This document shows, piece after piece, positions 50,740 to 58,503 of a DNA stretch of 64,000 nucleotides. Within the stretch, counting starts at the first letter, position 1. Each line of letters begins with the position of its first letter. The translations under genes and the position numbers were made by a program. Below the pieces are notes generated by a model, which searched no databases, was not told the origin of the DNA, and saw only the letters and a program-made list of their open reading frames with translations. Source of the DNA: Burkholderia sp. WSM2230 (lineage in GTDB: Bacteria > Pseudomonadota > Gammaproteobacteria > Burkholderiales > Burkholderiaceae); contig NZ_AXAJ01000008.1 in NCBI RefSeq assembly GCF_000472445.1, positions 230,373 to 294,372 on the forward strand, read 5' to 3'.

Positions 50740-52158
50740 TCAGCGTAGCACTTTGCCAGGGTTCATCAGGTTCAGCGGGTCGAGCGCGCGTTTCACGGCG
50801 CGCATCATCTGAACTTCGACGTCCTGCTTGTAATGCATGGCTTCGTCGATCTTCAACTGCCCGAGTCCGTGTTCCGCACTGATGCTGCCGCGATGCCGAT
50901 GCACGCTGTCATACACGATCTGGTTGATCGGGCTCTGGTATTGCGCGAGAAACGCCTTCGCGTCCACACCCTCGGGCGCCTGCACGTTGTAGTGCAGATT
51001 GCCGTCGCCGAGATGCCCGAACGTCACCATGCGCGCGCCGGGCGCCGCCTGCGCAACCGCGGCGTCTGTTTCCTCGATGAAGTGGGCGATGCGCGAAATC
51101 GGCACCGCAATGTCGTGCTTGATGTTCAGGCCTTCCTCGGCCTGCGCGAGCGGAATATGTTCGCGCAGATTCCAGAACGCCCGCGATTGCGCAAGGCTTT
51201 CCGCGACCACCGCGTCCTGCACCACCCCGTCTTCGAGCGCCTGTTCCATCAGACGCTCGAAGAGTGCGCGCGCGTGCTCCTCGCTCTCGCTGTCGGACAA
51301 TTCGAGAAGCACGATTTGCGCGTGCGATTCGGCGAATGGATAGCGCATCTGCTCGAAATGCCGGCCTACCAGCCGCAGGCAGAAATCCGACATCAGTTCA
51401 AAGCCGGTGAGCAACGGCCCTGCGATGCTTTGGGCCAGCGACAGAAAGTCGAGCGCGGCATGCGGCGAGGCGAGCGCGGCGAGCGCCGTGACGCGCGCGG
51501 CGGGCTGCGGGTGCAGCTTCAGCACGGCGGCGGTAATGATGCCGAGCGTGCCTTCCGCGCCGATGAACAGGTCGCGCAGATCATAGCCGGTGTTGTCCTT
51601 GCGCAGCCCGCGCAGACCGTCCCAGAGTTCGCCCTGTGGCGTGACCACTTCCAGGCCGAGGCACAACTCACGCGTGTTGCCGTAGCGCAGAACGCCGGTG
51701 CCGCCCGCGTTGGTCGCGAGATTGCCGCCGATCGTGCAACTGCCTTCGGCAGCGAGGCTCAGCGGGAACAGGCGGCCGGCTTCTTCCGCGCGCTTTTGCA
51801 CTTCGGCGAGGATCACGCCGGCTTCGACGGTAATCGTGTTGTTGTGCGGGTCGATATCGCGCACGCGGTTGAGCCGCCGCAAGCTGACGACTGCCTGCGC
51901 GCCGCTCGCGTCCGGCGTGGCGCCGCCGGCAAGACCGGTGTTGCCGCCTTGCGGCACGAGCGGGACGCGGTGCTGGGCGGCGAGCCGGACGAGCGCCGCG
52001 ACTTCGGCAGACGTCGCGGGGCACAGTACCCCGCAGGCCGCACCGGTGTAGCGGCCGCGCCAGTCGGTGAGGTAGGGCGCCGTGTCGTGTGCATCGGTCA
52101 GCACATGGGCGGCGCCGATGGCGTCGCGGCAGGCAGCGAGGAAAGCGGTTTGGGTCAT
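50740..52158 (-). CDS. FAD-linked oxidase, D-2-hydroxyacid dehydrogenase/GlcD type
   Basis: The product has 472 residues. The N-terminal PCMH-type FAD domain has VPQGGNTGLAGGATPD and GSCTIGGNLATNAGG. The C-terminal FAD-oxidase domain ends with GSISAEHGLGQLKIDE, whose histidine lies near the flavin. The family oxidises D-lactate, glycolate or D-2-hydroxyglutarate; members of this length are often D-2-hydroxyglutarate dehydrogenases. Substrate undecided. A tandem-repeat tract lies immediately upstream of its start. Confidence 0.9.
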   Translation of the reverse strand: MTQTAFLAACRDAIGAAHVLTDAHDTAPYLTDWRGRYTGAACGVLCPATSAEVAALVRLAAQHRVPLVPQGGNTGLAGGATPDASGAQAVVSLRRLNRVRDIDPHNNTITVEAGVILAEVQKRAEEAGRLFPLSLAAEGSCTIGGNLATNAGGTGVLRYGNTRELCLGLEVVTPQGELWDGLRGLRKDNTGYDLRDLFIGAEGTLGIITAAVLKLHPQPAARVTALAALASPHAALDFLSLAQSIAGPLLTGFELMSDFCLRLVGRHFEQMRYPFAESHAQIVLLELSDSESEEHARALFERLMEQALEDGVVQDAVVAESLAQSRAFWNLREHIPLAQAEEGLNIKHDIAVPISRIAHFIEETDAAVAQAAPGARMVTFGHLGDGNLHYNVQAPEGVDAKAFLAQYQSPINQIVYDSVHRHRGSISAEHGLGQLKIDEAMHYKQDVEVQMMRAVKRALDPLNLMNPGKVLR

Positions 52159-52237
52159 GTGAGTCGGTCAGCGGATTCGGGCGGGGAAGTGGGCTGGAAG
52201 TCGGGCTGGAAGTGGGGCAGCAAGTTCGGGCTGGAAG

Positions 52238-52315
52238 TTCGGGCAGCAGGTTCGGGCAGCAGGTTCGGGCAGCAGGTTCGGGCAGCAGGTTCGGGCAGCA
52301 GGTTCGGGCAGCAAG
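52238..52315. repeat. Tandem repeat of 13 bp, six copies
   Basis: TTCGGGCAGCAGG begins at 52238, 52251, 52264, 52277 and 52290 (five exact copies), and a sixth (TTCGGGCAGCAAG) at 52303. Related 12-13-bp units (AAGTCGGGCTGG, AAGTGGGGCAGC) extend the tract to about 52190-52340. It lies in the gap between the DUF2069 gene stop and the oxidase gene start on the minus strand, directly upstream of the oxidase. Confidence 0.95.
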
Positions 52316-52354
52316 TCGGGCTGGAAGTCGGGCAGCGAGTCCGGCGCGTTACTT

Positions 52355-52777
52355 TCAGACGTCCGCGCTTTCCGGACGTTCGCTGCGCCGCTTCGGCCCG
52401 TTTTTTCCGGCGCGCTTTGCCGCGCGTTTGAACGGCGCCACATAGGCGAGCGTCGAGATGAAAAAGACACCGGCGAGCGCGGCCTCCAGCCAAGCCAAGC
52501 CGGCGCTCGGGCCACGGTCGCTCCAGCCGCGCACGACGCCCTCGGCGAAGTACAGCAGGATCAGCATCGACGCCCATTGCAGCGTATAGAGACGCTGCCG
52601 CCACACGCCCGGCAGCGCGAGCAGCAGCGGCACAGCCTTGAGCACGAGCGCCGAGCCGCCAGGACGCAGCGGCGCGAGCCACACCTCCCACGCAATCGAC
52701 AAAACAATCAGCGCGGCGAGAGACACCGTCGCGCCGAGCGCTGCAAGGCGGTTTGGCGACGGTGGCTGGGTACTCAC
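52355..52777 (-). CDS. DUF2069 membrane protein
   Basis: The product has 140 residues and four hydrophobic helices, including ATVSLAALIVLSIAWEVWLA and QWASMLILLYFAEGVVRGWS, which is the DUF2069 signature region. A basic C terminus (KRAAKRAGKNGPKRR) follows. The start is the GTG at 52777, overlapping the wrbA stop by four bases (GTGA). The function is unknown; DUF2069 genes commonly follow wrbA in beta- and gamma-proteobacteria. Confidence 0.88.
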   Translation of the reverse strand: MSTQPPSPNRLAALGATVSLAALIVLSIAWEVWLAPLRPGGSALVLKAVPLLLALPGVWRQRLYTLQWASMLILLYFAEGVVRGWSDRGPSAGLAWLEAALAGVFFISTLAYVAPFKRAAKRAGKNGPKRRSERPESADV

Positions 52778-53376
52778 GGCCTTTCGCTCATGGATGCCGC
52801 CGTGCGCGCGACGCGTGCGCCGAGCGCAACGGCGAGCGTTTTCTCGTCGGCGGAAATGCCTTGTGCCGCGCTGCCCGCGCGCGCGAAGTGCGACGCGCCG
52901 TAGGGCGTGCCGCCGGTTTGCGTGGTGCTCAGCACTGTTTCCGTGTACGGAATGCCGACGATCAGCATGCCGTGGTGAAGCAGCGGCAACATCATGGACA
53001 ACAGCGTGGATTCCTGACCGCCGTGCAGACTGCCGGTGGACGTGAACACGCAGGCCGGCTTGCCGGCGAGCGCGCCCGAGAGCCACTGCGGCGTGGTGCC
53101 GTCGAGAAAGTACTTGAGCGAAGCGGCCATGTTGCCGAAGCGGGTGGGCGAACCGAGCGCGAGACCGGCGCATTCCTCGAGGTCGCGCAATTCGACGTAA
53201 GGTGGTCCTTCGGCGGGAATGTCGGGCTGCGTCGCCTCGCAGACGGTCGAGACTGGCGGCACGGTGCGCACGCGCGCCTGCATGCCGGGGACGCTGTCGA
53301 CGCCGTGCGCGATCGCCAGCGCGAGTTCGCGCGTGGCGCCGTGACGGCTGTAATAGAGCACGAGAATGTCTTTCAT
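52774..53376 (-). CDS. wrbA: NAD(P)H:quinone oxidoreductase WrbA
   Basis: The product has 200 residues, the normal size of WrbA. A flavodoxin fold binds FMN through DILVLYYSRHGATRELA, GSPTRFGNMAASLKYFLDGT and FTSTGSLHGGQESTL. It reduces quinones by two electrons, limiting oxidative stress. The start MKDILVLYY at 53376 is preceded by GAGG; an ATG three codons upstream is also possible. It is translationally coupled to the DUF2069 gene. Confidence 0.94.
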   Translation of the reverse strand: MKDILVLYYSRHGATRELALAIAHGVDSVPGMQARVRTVPPVSTVCEATQPDIPAEGPPYVELRDLEECAGLALGSPTRFGNMAASLKYFLDGTTPQWLSGALAGKPACVFTSTGSLHGGQESTLLSMMLPLLHHGMLIVGIPYTETVLSTTQTGGTPYGASHFARAGSAAQGISADEKTLAVALGARVARTAASMSERP

Positions 53377-53530
53377 AAGCCTCATCGGTGAACGGGTATT
53401 ATAGGGCTTGGGTCCGCTCTACAGGCCGTTCCCAGCCGTTCATAGCCATTCGGCCAGGCCTCGCGCAAAGTGCGTTCGGGGCAGTGCCATGCGGTCCCGA
53501 AACACGGTTCGACGAAGCAAGGAGGCAGGT

Positions 53531-54859
53531 TTGTTGTCCAGGGTGCGTTTCGATCTCGACACGCTCAAGCGGCTCGCGCAATTCGCCGCGAAGCGCAGCA
53601 GCGAAGACCGTATTGCGCAGGTAGCCGGCAGCCTCACGTTCACCACGATGCTCGCGCTGGTGCCGCTCGCCACCGTTGCGTTCGCACTTTTCACCGCGTT
53701 TCCGCTGTTCAGTTCGTTCCAGGAGTCGCTGCAGTTTTTCCTCGCCGATCACCTGATGCCCGCGCAACTGAACAGTCAGATCTTCAAGTATCTGAATCAG
53801 TTCGCGGCGAAGGCGAAGGGTTTGACGACCATCGGCATGGTGCTGCTGTTTCTCACCGGCGTCATGACCATGATGACTATCGAATCCGCGTTCAACGTGA
53901 TCTGGCGCGTGCGCAAGGCGCGGCCTATCGCGCAGCGCATCCTCGTGTACTGGGCGATCATCACGCTCGGTCCGATCCTGATCGGCGTGAGTCTATCCAT
54001 CTCGTCCTATCTGTTCACGCAGTCCATGACCTTCAGCGCCGCCCAGCGCATGACGCCTGTGATCGAATGGGCACTCGCGGGCACGGCATTACCGCTCACG
54101 GCGCTCGCTTTTACGATTCTTTACGTGTATTTGCCGAACTGCCGCGTGGAATGGCGCGATGCGGTGATTGGCGGCGTCACGGCGGCAATCGCGTTCGAAC
54201 TCGCCAAGCGCGGCTTCGGCTATTACGTGCGGCGCATGCCTACGTACACCGCGGTGTACGGTGCATTTTCGGCGGTGCCGCTGTTTTTGCTGTGGATGTA
54301 CCTGTGCTGGTTCATCACGCTCGCGGGCGCGATGATCGCGTCCGCGTTGCCGGCCATTCGCATCGGCCAGTTTCATCGCCCGACTTTCGAGGGAAGTAAC
54401 CTGTTCGATTCGCTCGAACTGCTGGCGCGGCTTTCCGAGGCGCGCGATGCCGGCAAGCGCGGTTATACGGTGACCGAACTTTCGCGCATGCTTCGCCGCG
54501 ATATGGACACCACGGTCTTTCTGCTGCAAAAGCTCGAACAGGTCGAATGGATCGCGCAGTTGCAGGAAGACGCCTCGCGCCCGCACTTCCTGCTGCTCGC
54601 GCATCCGGCGCAGATCACCGTGCAGCAACTGTACGATCTCTTCGTCATGGATCGCGCCGAACTGGAATATCAGCTTCAACTCGCGTCCACCCGCGTGGAC
54701 GGCGCCACGCTGCTCGCCGCGCTCGAGAACGACAGGCTGAAGGTGACGCTTGCGACGCTGCTCGCGGCCCGCGCCGCCGCGCGCGCGGCGGCGGCCGAAG
54801 AAAACGAGCGCGGCACTTCCCTCCATGCCGCATCAGGCGGCCTCGCGCGCGGGCATTGA
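53531..54859 (+). CDS. YihY/UPF0761 family inner-membrane protein
   Basis: The product has 442 residues from a TTG at 53531, chosen because AAGGAGG lies seven bases upstream. Longer in-frame readings overlap the wrbA side without a ribosome site. Six membrane helices span about residues 30-300. Family motifs include AGSLTFTTMLALVPLATVAF, TGVMTMMTIESAFNVIWRV and VYGAFSAVPLFLLWMYLCWF. The cytoplasmic C-terminal 140 residues include a winged-helix-like part and an Ala/Arg-rich end. Once misnamed ribonuclease BN; the actual role is unknown. Confidence 0.88.
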   Translation: MLSRVRFDLDTLKRLAQFAAKRSSEDRIAQVAGSLTFTTMLALVPLATVAFALFTAFPLFSSFQESLQFFLADHLMPAQLNSQIFKYLNQFAAKAKGLTTIGMVLLFLTGVMTMMTIESAFNVIWRVRKARPIAQRILVYWAIITLGPILIGVSLSISSYLFTQSMTFSAAQRMTPVIEWALAGTALPLTALAFTILYVYLPNCRVEWRDAVIGGVTAAIAFELAKRGFGYYVRRMPTYTAVYGAFSAVPLFLLWMYLCWFITLAGAMIASALPAIRIGQFHRPTFEGSNLFDSLELLARLSEARDAGKRGYTVTELSRMLRRDMDTTVFLLQKLEQVEWIAQLQEDASRPHFLLLAHPAQITVQQLYDLFVMDRAELEYQLQLASTRVDGATLLAALENDRLKVTLATLLAARAAARAAAAEENERGTSLHAASGGLARGH

Positions 54860-54890
54860 GCGAGGCGGCGGCTTGCTGGACGCCCGCTCG

Positions 54891-55211
54891 CTACAACGAA
54901 ATCTTGCCCACGCAGATGTCCTTGAACATCACCCAGTCGCCCATCAGGCTGTAGAGCGGATGGCGGAAGGTTGCCGGCCGGTTTTTCTCGAAGAAAAAAT
55001 GCCCGACCCATGCAAAGCCGTATCCGCAGACGACGGCAGCGGGCAGCCACAGCCAGTCGCCGGTAGCGAGCGCCATGGCGAGGCAGCCTATAACCCCTAG
55101 CGACCCCACGAAATGCAGCCGTCGCGAGACCAGGTTGCGATGCTCGCTCAGGTAGTACGGGTAAAACTCCGCGAAGTTCGCGAAGTGATCGGTATGTGCG
55201 GTATGAGCCAT
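54891..55211 (-). CDS. DUF962/Mpo1-like membrane protein
   Basis: The product has 106 residues. FAEFYPYYLSEHRNLVSRRL and the paired histidines of HFVGSLG and VGHFFFEKNRPATF are hallmarks of DUF962/Mpo1 (PF06127). Two or three membrane helices lie between them. The yeast homologue is an Fe(II) dioxygenase acting on 2-hydroxy fatty acids; activity here is not known. The gene stands alone. Confidence 0.9.
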   Translation of the reverse strand: MAHTAHTDHFANFAEFYPYYLSEHRNLVSRRLHFVGSLGVIGCLAMALATGDWLWLPAAVVCGYGFAWVGHFFFEKNRPATFRHPLYSLMGDWVMFKDICVGKISL

Positions 55212-55464
55212 GATGGCCTCCCGGATTGCTACGCGAGGTGATTGCGTGAGCGCACGCTACGTACTGGTTTTCGCGGCCAGTCGGCCCGTCGCCCCGTTGG
55301 AGTATTGGCGGTGCCCGGAACAGGGACAGGTCCGATCCATTGTGCGGCTATCGTGTGCCTGGCGCAACCTGGCCAATCGGACGATGGCGCCGCCGCTTCG
55401 CTGCCGCTATCGTGAGTCCACTAACGCTGCGACGTGGAACAGGCGACAAGCGGGCGAAGCGGCG

Positions 55465-56298
55465 CTAGCCCGCGGCGCGTGCCGGTTGCGAGGCGAAGTT
55501 GAACAGCGCGTCGAGCGTCGCGTCGGGCTGCTCGGTCATCAGCGCGTGGCCGGCTTCCAGCGTGATCGTGTCGACCGGATTGCCGGCCTGGGCCAGTGCA
55601 TCGGCGAGCGCTTTGGCCGCGCGCGGCGGCGTCATCGCATCGCGGCGGCCGAGCACGAGGCGCGTCGCGCAGCGGACCTGGGCGGCCCGCGCGAGGCCGT
55701 CCGCATAGCTGTTGCAGGCAGTGAAATCGGTGTGAAAGAGCTGGGTCTCACCCTTTGCCGACACGCGTTCCATGAGCCGCTGGTTCATGCCGTGGAGCCA
55801 GAAGCCCGGGCCGGGGCACGAAGGTTTCGCCGCGAGCGTCGAGTGCGACCATTGGTTGACCATGCCGATGGCCTCGGGCTCGCTGTTCAGCGCGGCTGCC
55901 AGCAAGCTGTCGGAGACCGCCATGGGCAAGGCGGTGGCGAGCAGGGCGAGATGCGTGGTCCGCCCAGGATAGCGGCCGGCGAAGTCGAGCGCGACCAGCG
56001 AGCCCATGCTATGGCCCGCCACGAATGCGCGCTCGACGCTAGCGGCGTCGAGCAGGGCGGCGAGCCAGTCTGCGAGCGCTTCGATCGTGTGCAGCGCGGG
56101 GCCGGCGCTGCGGCAGTGTCCCGGCAGATCGACGGCCAGCACGCCGAAGCCGTGGTGCGCTAAGTAGCGCGTTTGCAGCGCCCACACGCTATGGTCGTGC
56201 TCCGCACCGTGGATAAACACTGCCGTCGGCAGATTGCGGTCGAACGGTTTGCCGCCGGTGTAGGCATAGGCGGTCTTGCCTTGAACGGTCAGGATCAT
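55465..56298 (-). CDS. Alpha/beta hydrolase
   Basis: The product has 277 residues with the fold's motifs: FIHGAEHDHSVW (oxyanion region), nucleophile elbow GHSMGS (serine near residue 108), LVLGRRDAMTPP (acidic residue) and LEAGHALMTEQP (histidine). The substrate is unknown. The ATG at 56298 overlaps the metY stop by four bases, so it is co-transcribed with metY. The related hydrolase MetX acts upstream of MetY, but this protein is shorter and lacks MetX features, so a link to methionine synthesis is not implied by the family. Confidence 0.88.
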   Translation of the reverse strand: MILTVQGKTAYAYTGGKPFDRNLPTAVFIHGAEHDHSVWALQTRYLAHHGFGVLAVDLPGHCRSAGPALHTIEALADWLAALLDAASVERAFVAGHSMGSLVALDFAGRYPGRTTHLALLATALPMAVSDSLLAAALNSEPEAIGMVNQWSHSTLAAKPSCPGPGFWLHGMNQRLMERVSAKGETQLFHTDFTACNSYADGLARAAQVRCATRLVLGRRDAMTPPRAAKALADALAQAGNPVDTITLEAGHALMTEQPDATLDALFNFASQPARAAG

Positions 56299-57665
56299 GC
56301 GGACTCCGGGCGCGGTTGCGAAGCGGGGGTGCCGCCGGTCGGCGAGGGTTGCTGCGCTGCTTTCTGTGAGGCATTTTGCGAGGCTTTCTGTGAAGCTTTC
56401 AGACCGCGCTTCAGGTCGTCGATGAGATCGTCCGGGTCTTCCAGACCGATGGAGAGCCGGATCGTGCCTTCCGCGATGCCTGCCGCGGCGAGCGCGGCGG
56501 CGTCCATCCGGAAGTGCGTGGTGGAAGCAGGATGAATCACGAGCGAGCGCGCGTCGCCGACGTTGGCCAGATGCGAGAACAGCGACAGCGCTTCTATGAA
56601 GTGGCGGCCGGCGTCGCGGTCGCCACGCAGATTGAAGCTGAACACGGCACCCGCGCCGCGCGGCAGCAGGCGTTGGGCGAGCGCGTGATCGGGATGCGTC
56701 GGAAGCTCGGGATACGCGACGGCTTCGACCGCCGCATGGCCAGCGAGAAACTCGACCACGCGGCGCGTGTTGGCGACGTGCCGCTCCATCCGCAGAGGCA
56801 GGGTTTCGATGCCTTGCAGAAGCTGCCACGCAGCTTGCGGATGCAGGCACGCGCCGAAGTCGCGCAAGCCTTCGCGGCGGGCGCGGAGCAGGAATGGCGC
56901 AACCGTGCTTTCCTCGCTGAAGACCATGCCGTGAAAGCCGTCATAGGGCTCGGTGAATTCGGGAAAGCGCCCGGAGGCGTCGAAATCGAACGTGCCGCCG
57001 TCCACCAGCACGCCGCCGATGGTCGTGCCGTGGCCGCCCAGGAATTTCGTGGCCGAGTGATAGATGAAGTCCGCGCCGTGCTCGAATGGCTTGAGCAGAT
57101 AGGGCGTGGTGAAGGTGGAGTCGACAAGAAGCGGCACGCGGTGCTCGTGAGCGATCTGCGCGACAGTGGCGATGTCGAGCACGTCGAGGCCCGGATTGCC
57201 GAGCGTTTCGCCGAACAGCAGGCGGGTGTTCGGGCGCAGCGCCGCACGCCATCCGTCGATATCGCCGGGTTTGACGAAGGTCGTTTCGATGCCGAAGCGG
57301 CGCAACGTGTAATGCAGCAGATTATGTGAGCCGCCGTACAGCGCGCTCGACGCGACAATATGCGAGCCGGCGCCCATCAGCGTGACGATCGCCAGATGCA
57401 AGGCGGCCTGGCCGCTTGCCGTGCCGATCGCGCCCGCGCCGTTTTCGAGCGCCGCGACACGCTCTTCGAACACGGCCACGGTCGGATTCGAGATGCGCGA
57501 GTAGACGTGGCCGGCGCGCTCCATATTGAAGAGCGCAGCGGCGTGGTCGGCGTCGCGAAACGAGAACGAAGTGGTCTGGTAAATGGGCGTGGCGCGCGCG
57601 CCGGTGGCGGGATCGGGAGCGGCGCCGGCGTGCAGCGCAAGCGTATCGAAACGGTTGGCGGACAT
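56295..57665 (-). CDS. O-acetylhomoserine sulfhydrylase-like PLP enzyme (MetY/MetZ family)
   Basis: The product has 456 residues of the Cys/Met metabolism PLP family (PF01053). Motifs include ATPIYQTTSFSFRDADHAA, the Tyr of VYSRISNPT, SALYGGSHNLL, DSTFTTPYL and the PLP lysine in IYHSATKFLGGHGTT. It probably makes homocysteine from O-acetylhomoserine and sulfide. I chose the ATG at 57665 (MSANRFDTLALHAG). The C-terminal tail of about 35 residues is a short repeat (KASQKASQNASQKAAQ) encoded by 12-bp units and is absent from typical members. Confidence 0.9.
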   Translation of the reverse strand: MSANRFDTLALHAGAAPDPATGARATPIYQTTSFSFRDADHAAALFNMERAGHVYSRISNPTVAVFEERVAALENGAGAIGTASGQAALHLAIVTLMGAGSHIVASSALYGGSHNLLHYTLRRFGIETTFVKPGDIDGWRAALRPNTRLLFGETLGNPGLDVLDIATVAQIAHEHRVPLLVDSTFTTPYLLKPFEHGADFIYHSATKFLGGHGTTIGGVLVDGGTFDFDASGRFPEFTEPYDGFHGMVFSEESTVAPFLLRARREGLRDFGACLHPQAAWQLLQGIETLPLRMERHVANTRRVVEFLAGHAAVEAVAYPELPTHPDHALAQRLLPRGAGAVFSFNLRGDRDAGRHFIEALSLFSHLANVGDARSLVIHPASTTHFRMDAAALAAAGIAEGTIRLSIGLEDPDDLIDDLKRGLKASQKASQNASQKAAQQPSPTGGTPASQPRPESA

Positions 57666-57905
57666 GCTGGTCGGCGAGGCCACGGACAGCCTCGCGAAAG
57701 GTGAAGGTGGCGGCCATCGTATCACCGGCGTGGCCTGCATCAAGCGCGGTTTTCCCGATGCGAGCGCGTGCCGCCTAGCCTTTGTGGAGCGCCGCAAGGC
57801 CGCCGCGCCTTCACGGGCGGGCCGCTTTCCTTTTATGGGTCTTTCCGCTAGGATCGAAAGTCATTGATGCATCACATGCCTAGCGGGTATTTCGGGAGAC
57901 AGATT

Positions 57906-58364
57906 ATGCGAGTCAGCGACATTCTTAAAGTCAAGGGCAACACCCTTTTCACGGTCACGCCGGATACCCCGCTGCACGACGCAGTCAACACCATGGCGGA
58001 GCACGACATCGGCTCGCTGGTCGTCATGGAGTACGGCGACCTGGTCGGCATGCTGACATTCCGCGAGATTATTCTGACGCTCAAAGACAATGACGGAAGC
58101 GTGGGTACGTCCACCATTCGTAAGGTCATGGACGATCACCCGCTCACCTGCACGCCCGAAACAGATGTCAACGAAGTGCGCCGCATGATGCTCGAGCATC
58201 ACGTGCGCTATCTGCCGGTGCTGGAAAGCCGCACGCTGATGGGCGTGATTTCGTTCTACGACGTCGCCAAGGCGGTGGTCGAAGAGCAGGGTTTCGAAAA
58301 TCGCATGCTGAAGGCGTACATTCGCGACTGGCCGGAAGAGCAGGGGCAGCAGCCGGCGCGTTGA
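57906..58364 (+). CDS. CBS-domain protein
   Basis: The product has 152 residues with two CBS domains (about 5-60 and 75-130): TLFTVTPDTPLHDAVNTMAE, GDLVGMLTFREI, then PLTCTPETDVNEVRRMMLE and TLMGVISFYDVAKAVV. Such pairs bind adenine nucleotides and act as stand-alone sensors; the partner is unknown. The start at 57906 has GGGAGAC upstream. Monocistronic, followed by a terminator at 58397-58423. Confidence 0.93.
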   Translation: MRVSDILKVKGNTLFTVTPDTPLHDAVNTMAEHDIGSLVVMEYGDLVGMLTFREIILTLKDNDGSVGTSTIRKVMDDHPLTCTPETDVNEVRRMMLEHHVRYLPVLESRTLMGVISFYDVAKAVVEEQGFENRMLKAYIRDWPEEQGQQPAR

Positions 58365-58396
58365 TGCGCGGCGGCGGGACCAAACATCGAGTGAAG

Positions 58397-58423
58397 GCGT
58401 GCGCGAAAGCGCGCGCTTTTTTT
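58397..58423 (+). terminator. Rho-independent terminator after the CBS gene
   Basis: GCGTGCGC (58397-58404) pairs with GCGCGCGC (58409-58416), with one G-T pair, around GAAA. Seven T residues follow (58417-58423). Confidence 0.85.
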
Positions 58424-58503
58424 GTGCGCGTTGTCATGGCTCGTCGCGCGGCTTGCGCGGGTGTTTTGCAGGCGCCTACTTTTCAATCCGTTTGCCGAAC
58501 GTC

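Noticed and set aside
52168..52515. Minus-strand frames through the 13-bp repeat encoding a PEPAARTCC-type repeat peptide
   Set aside because: These frames are open only because of the repeat and overlap DUF2069 in another phase; no start signal was found.
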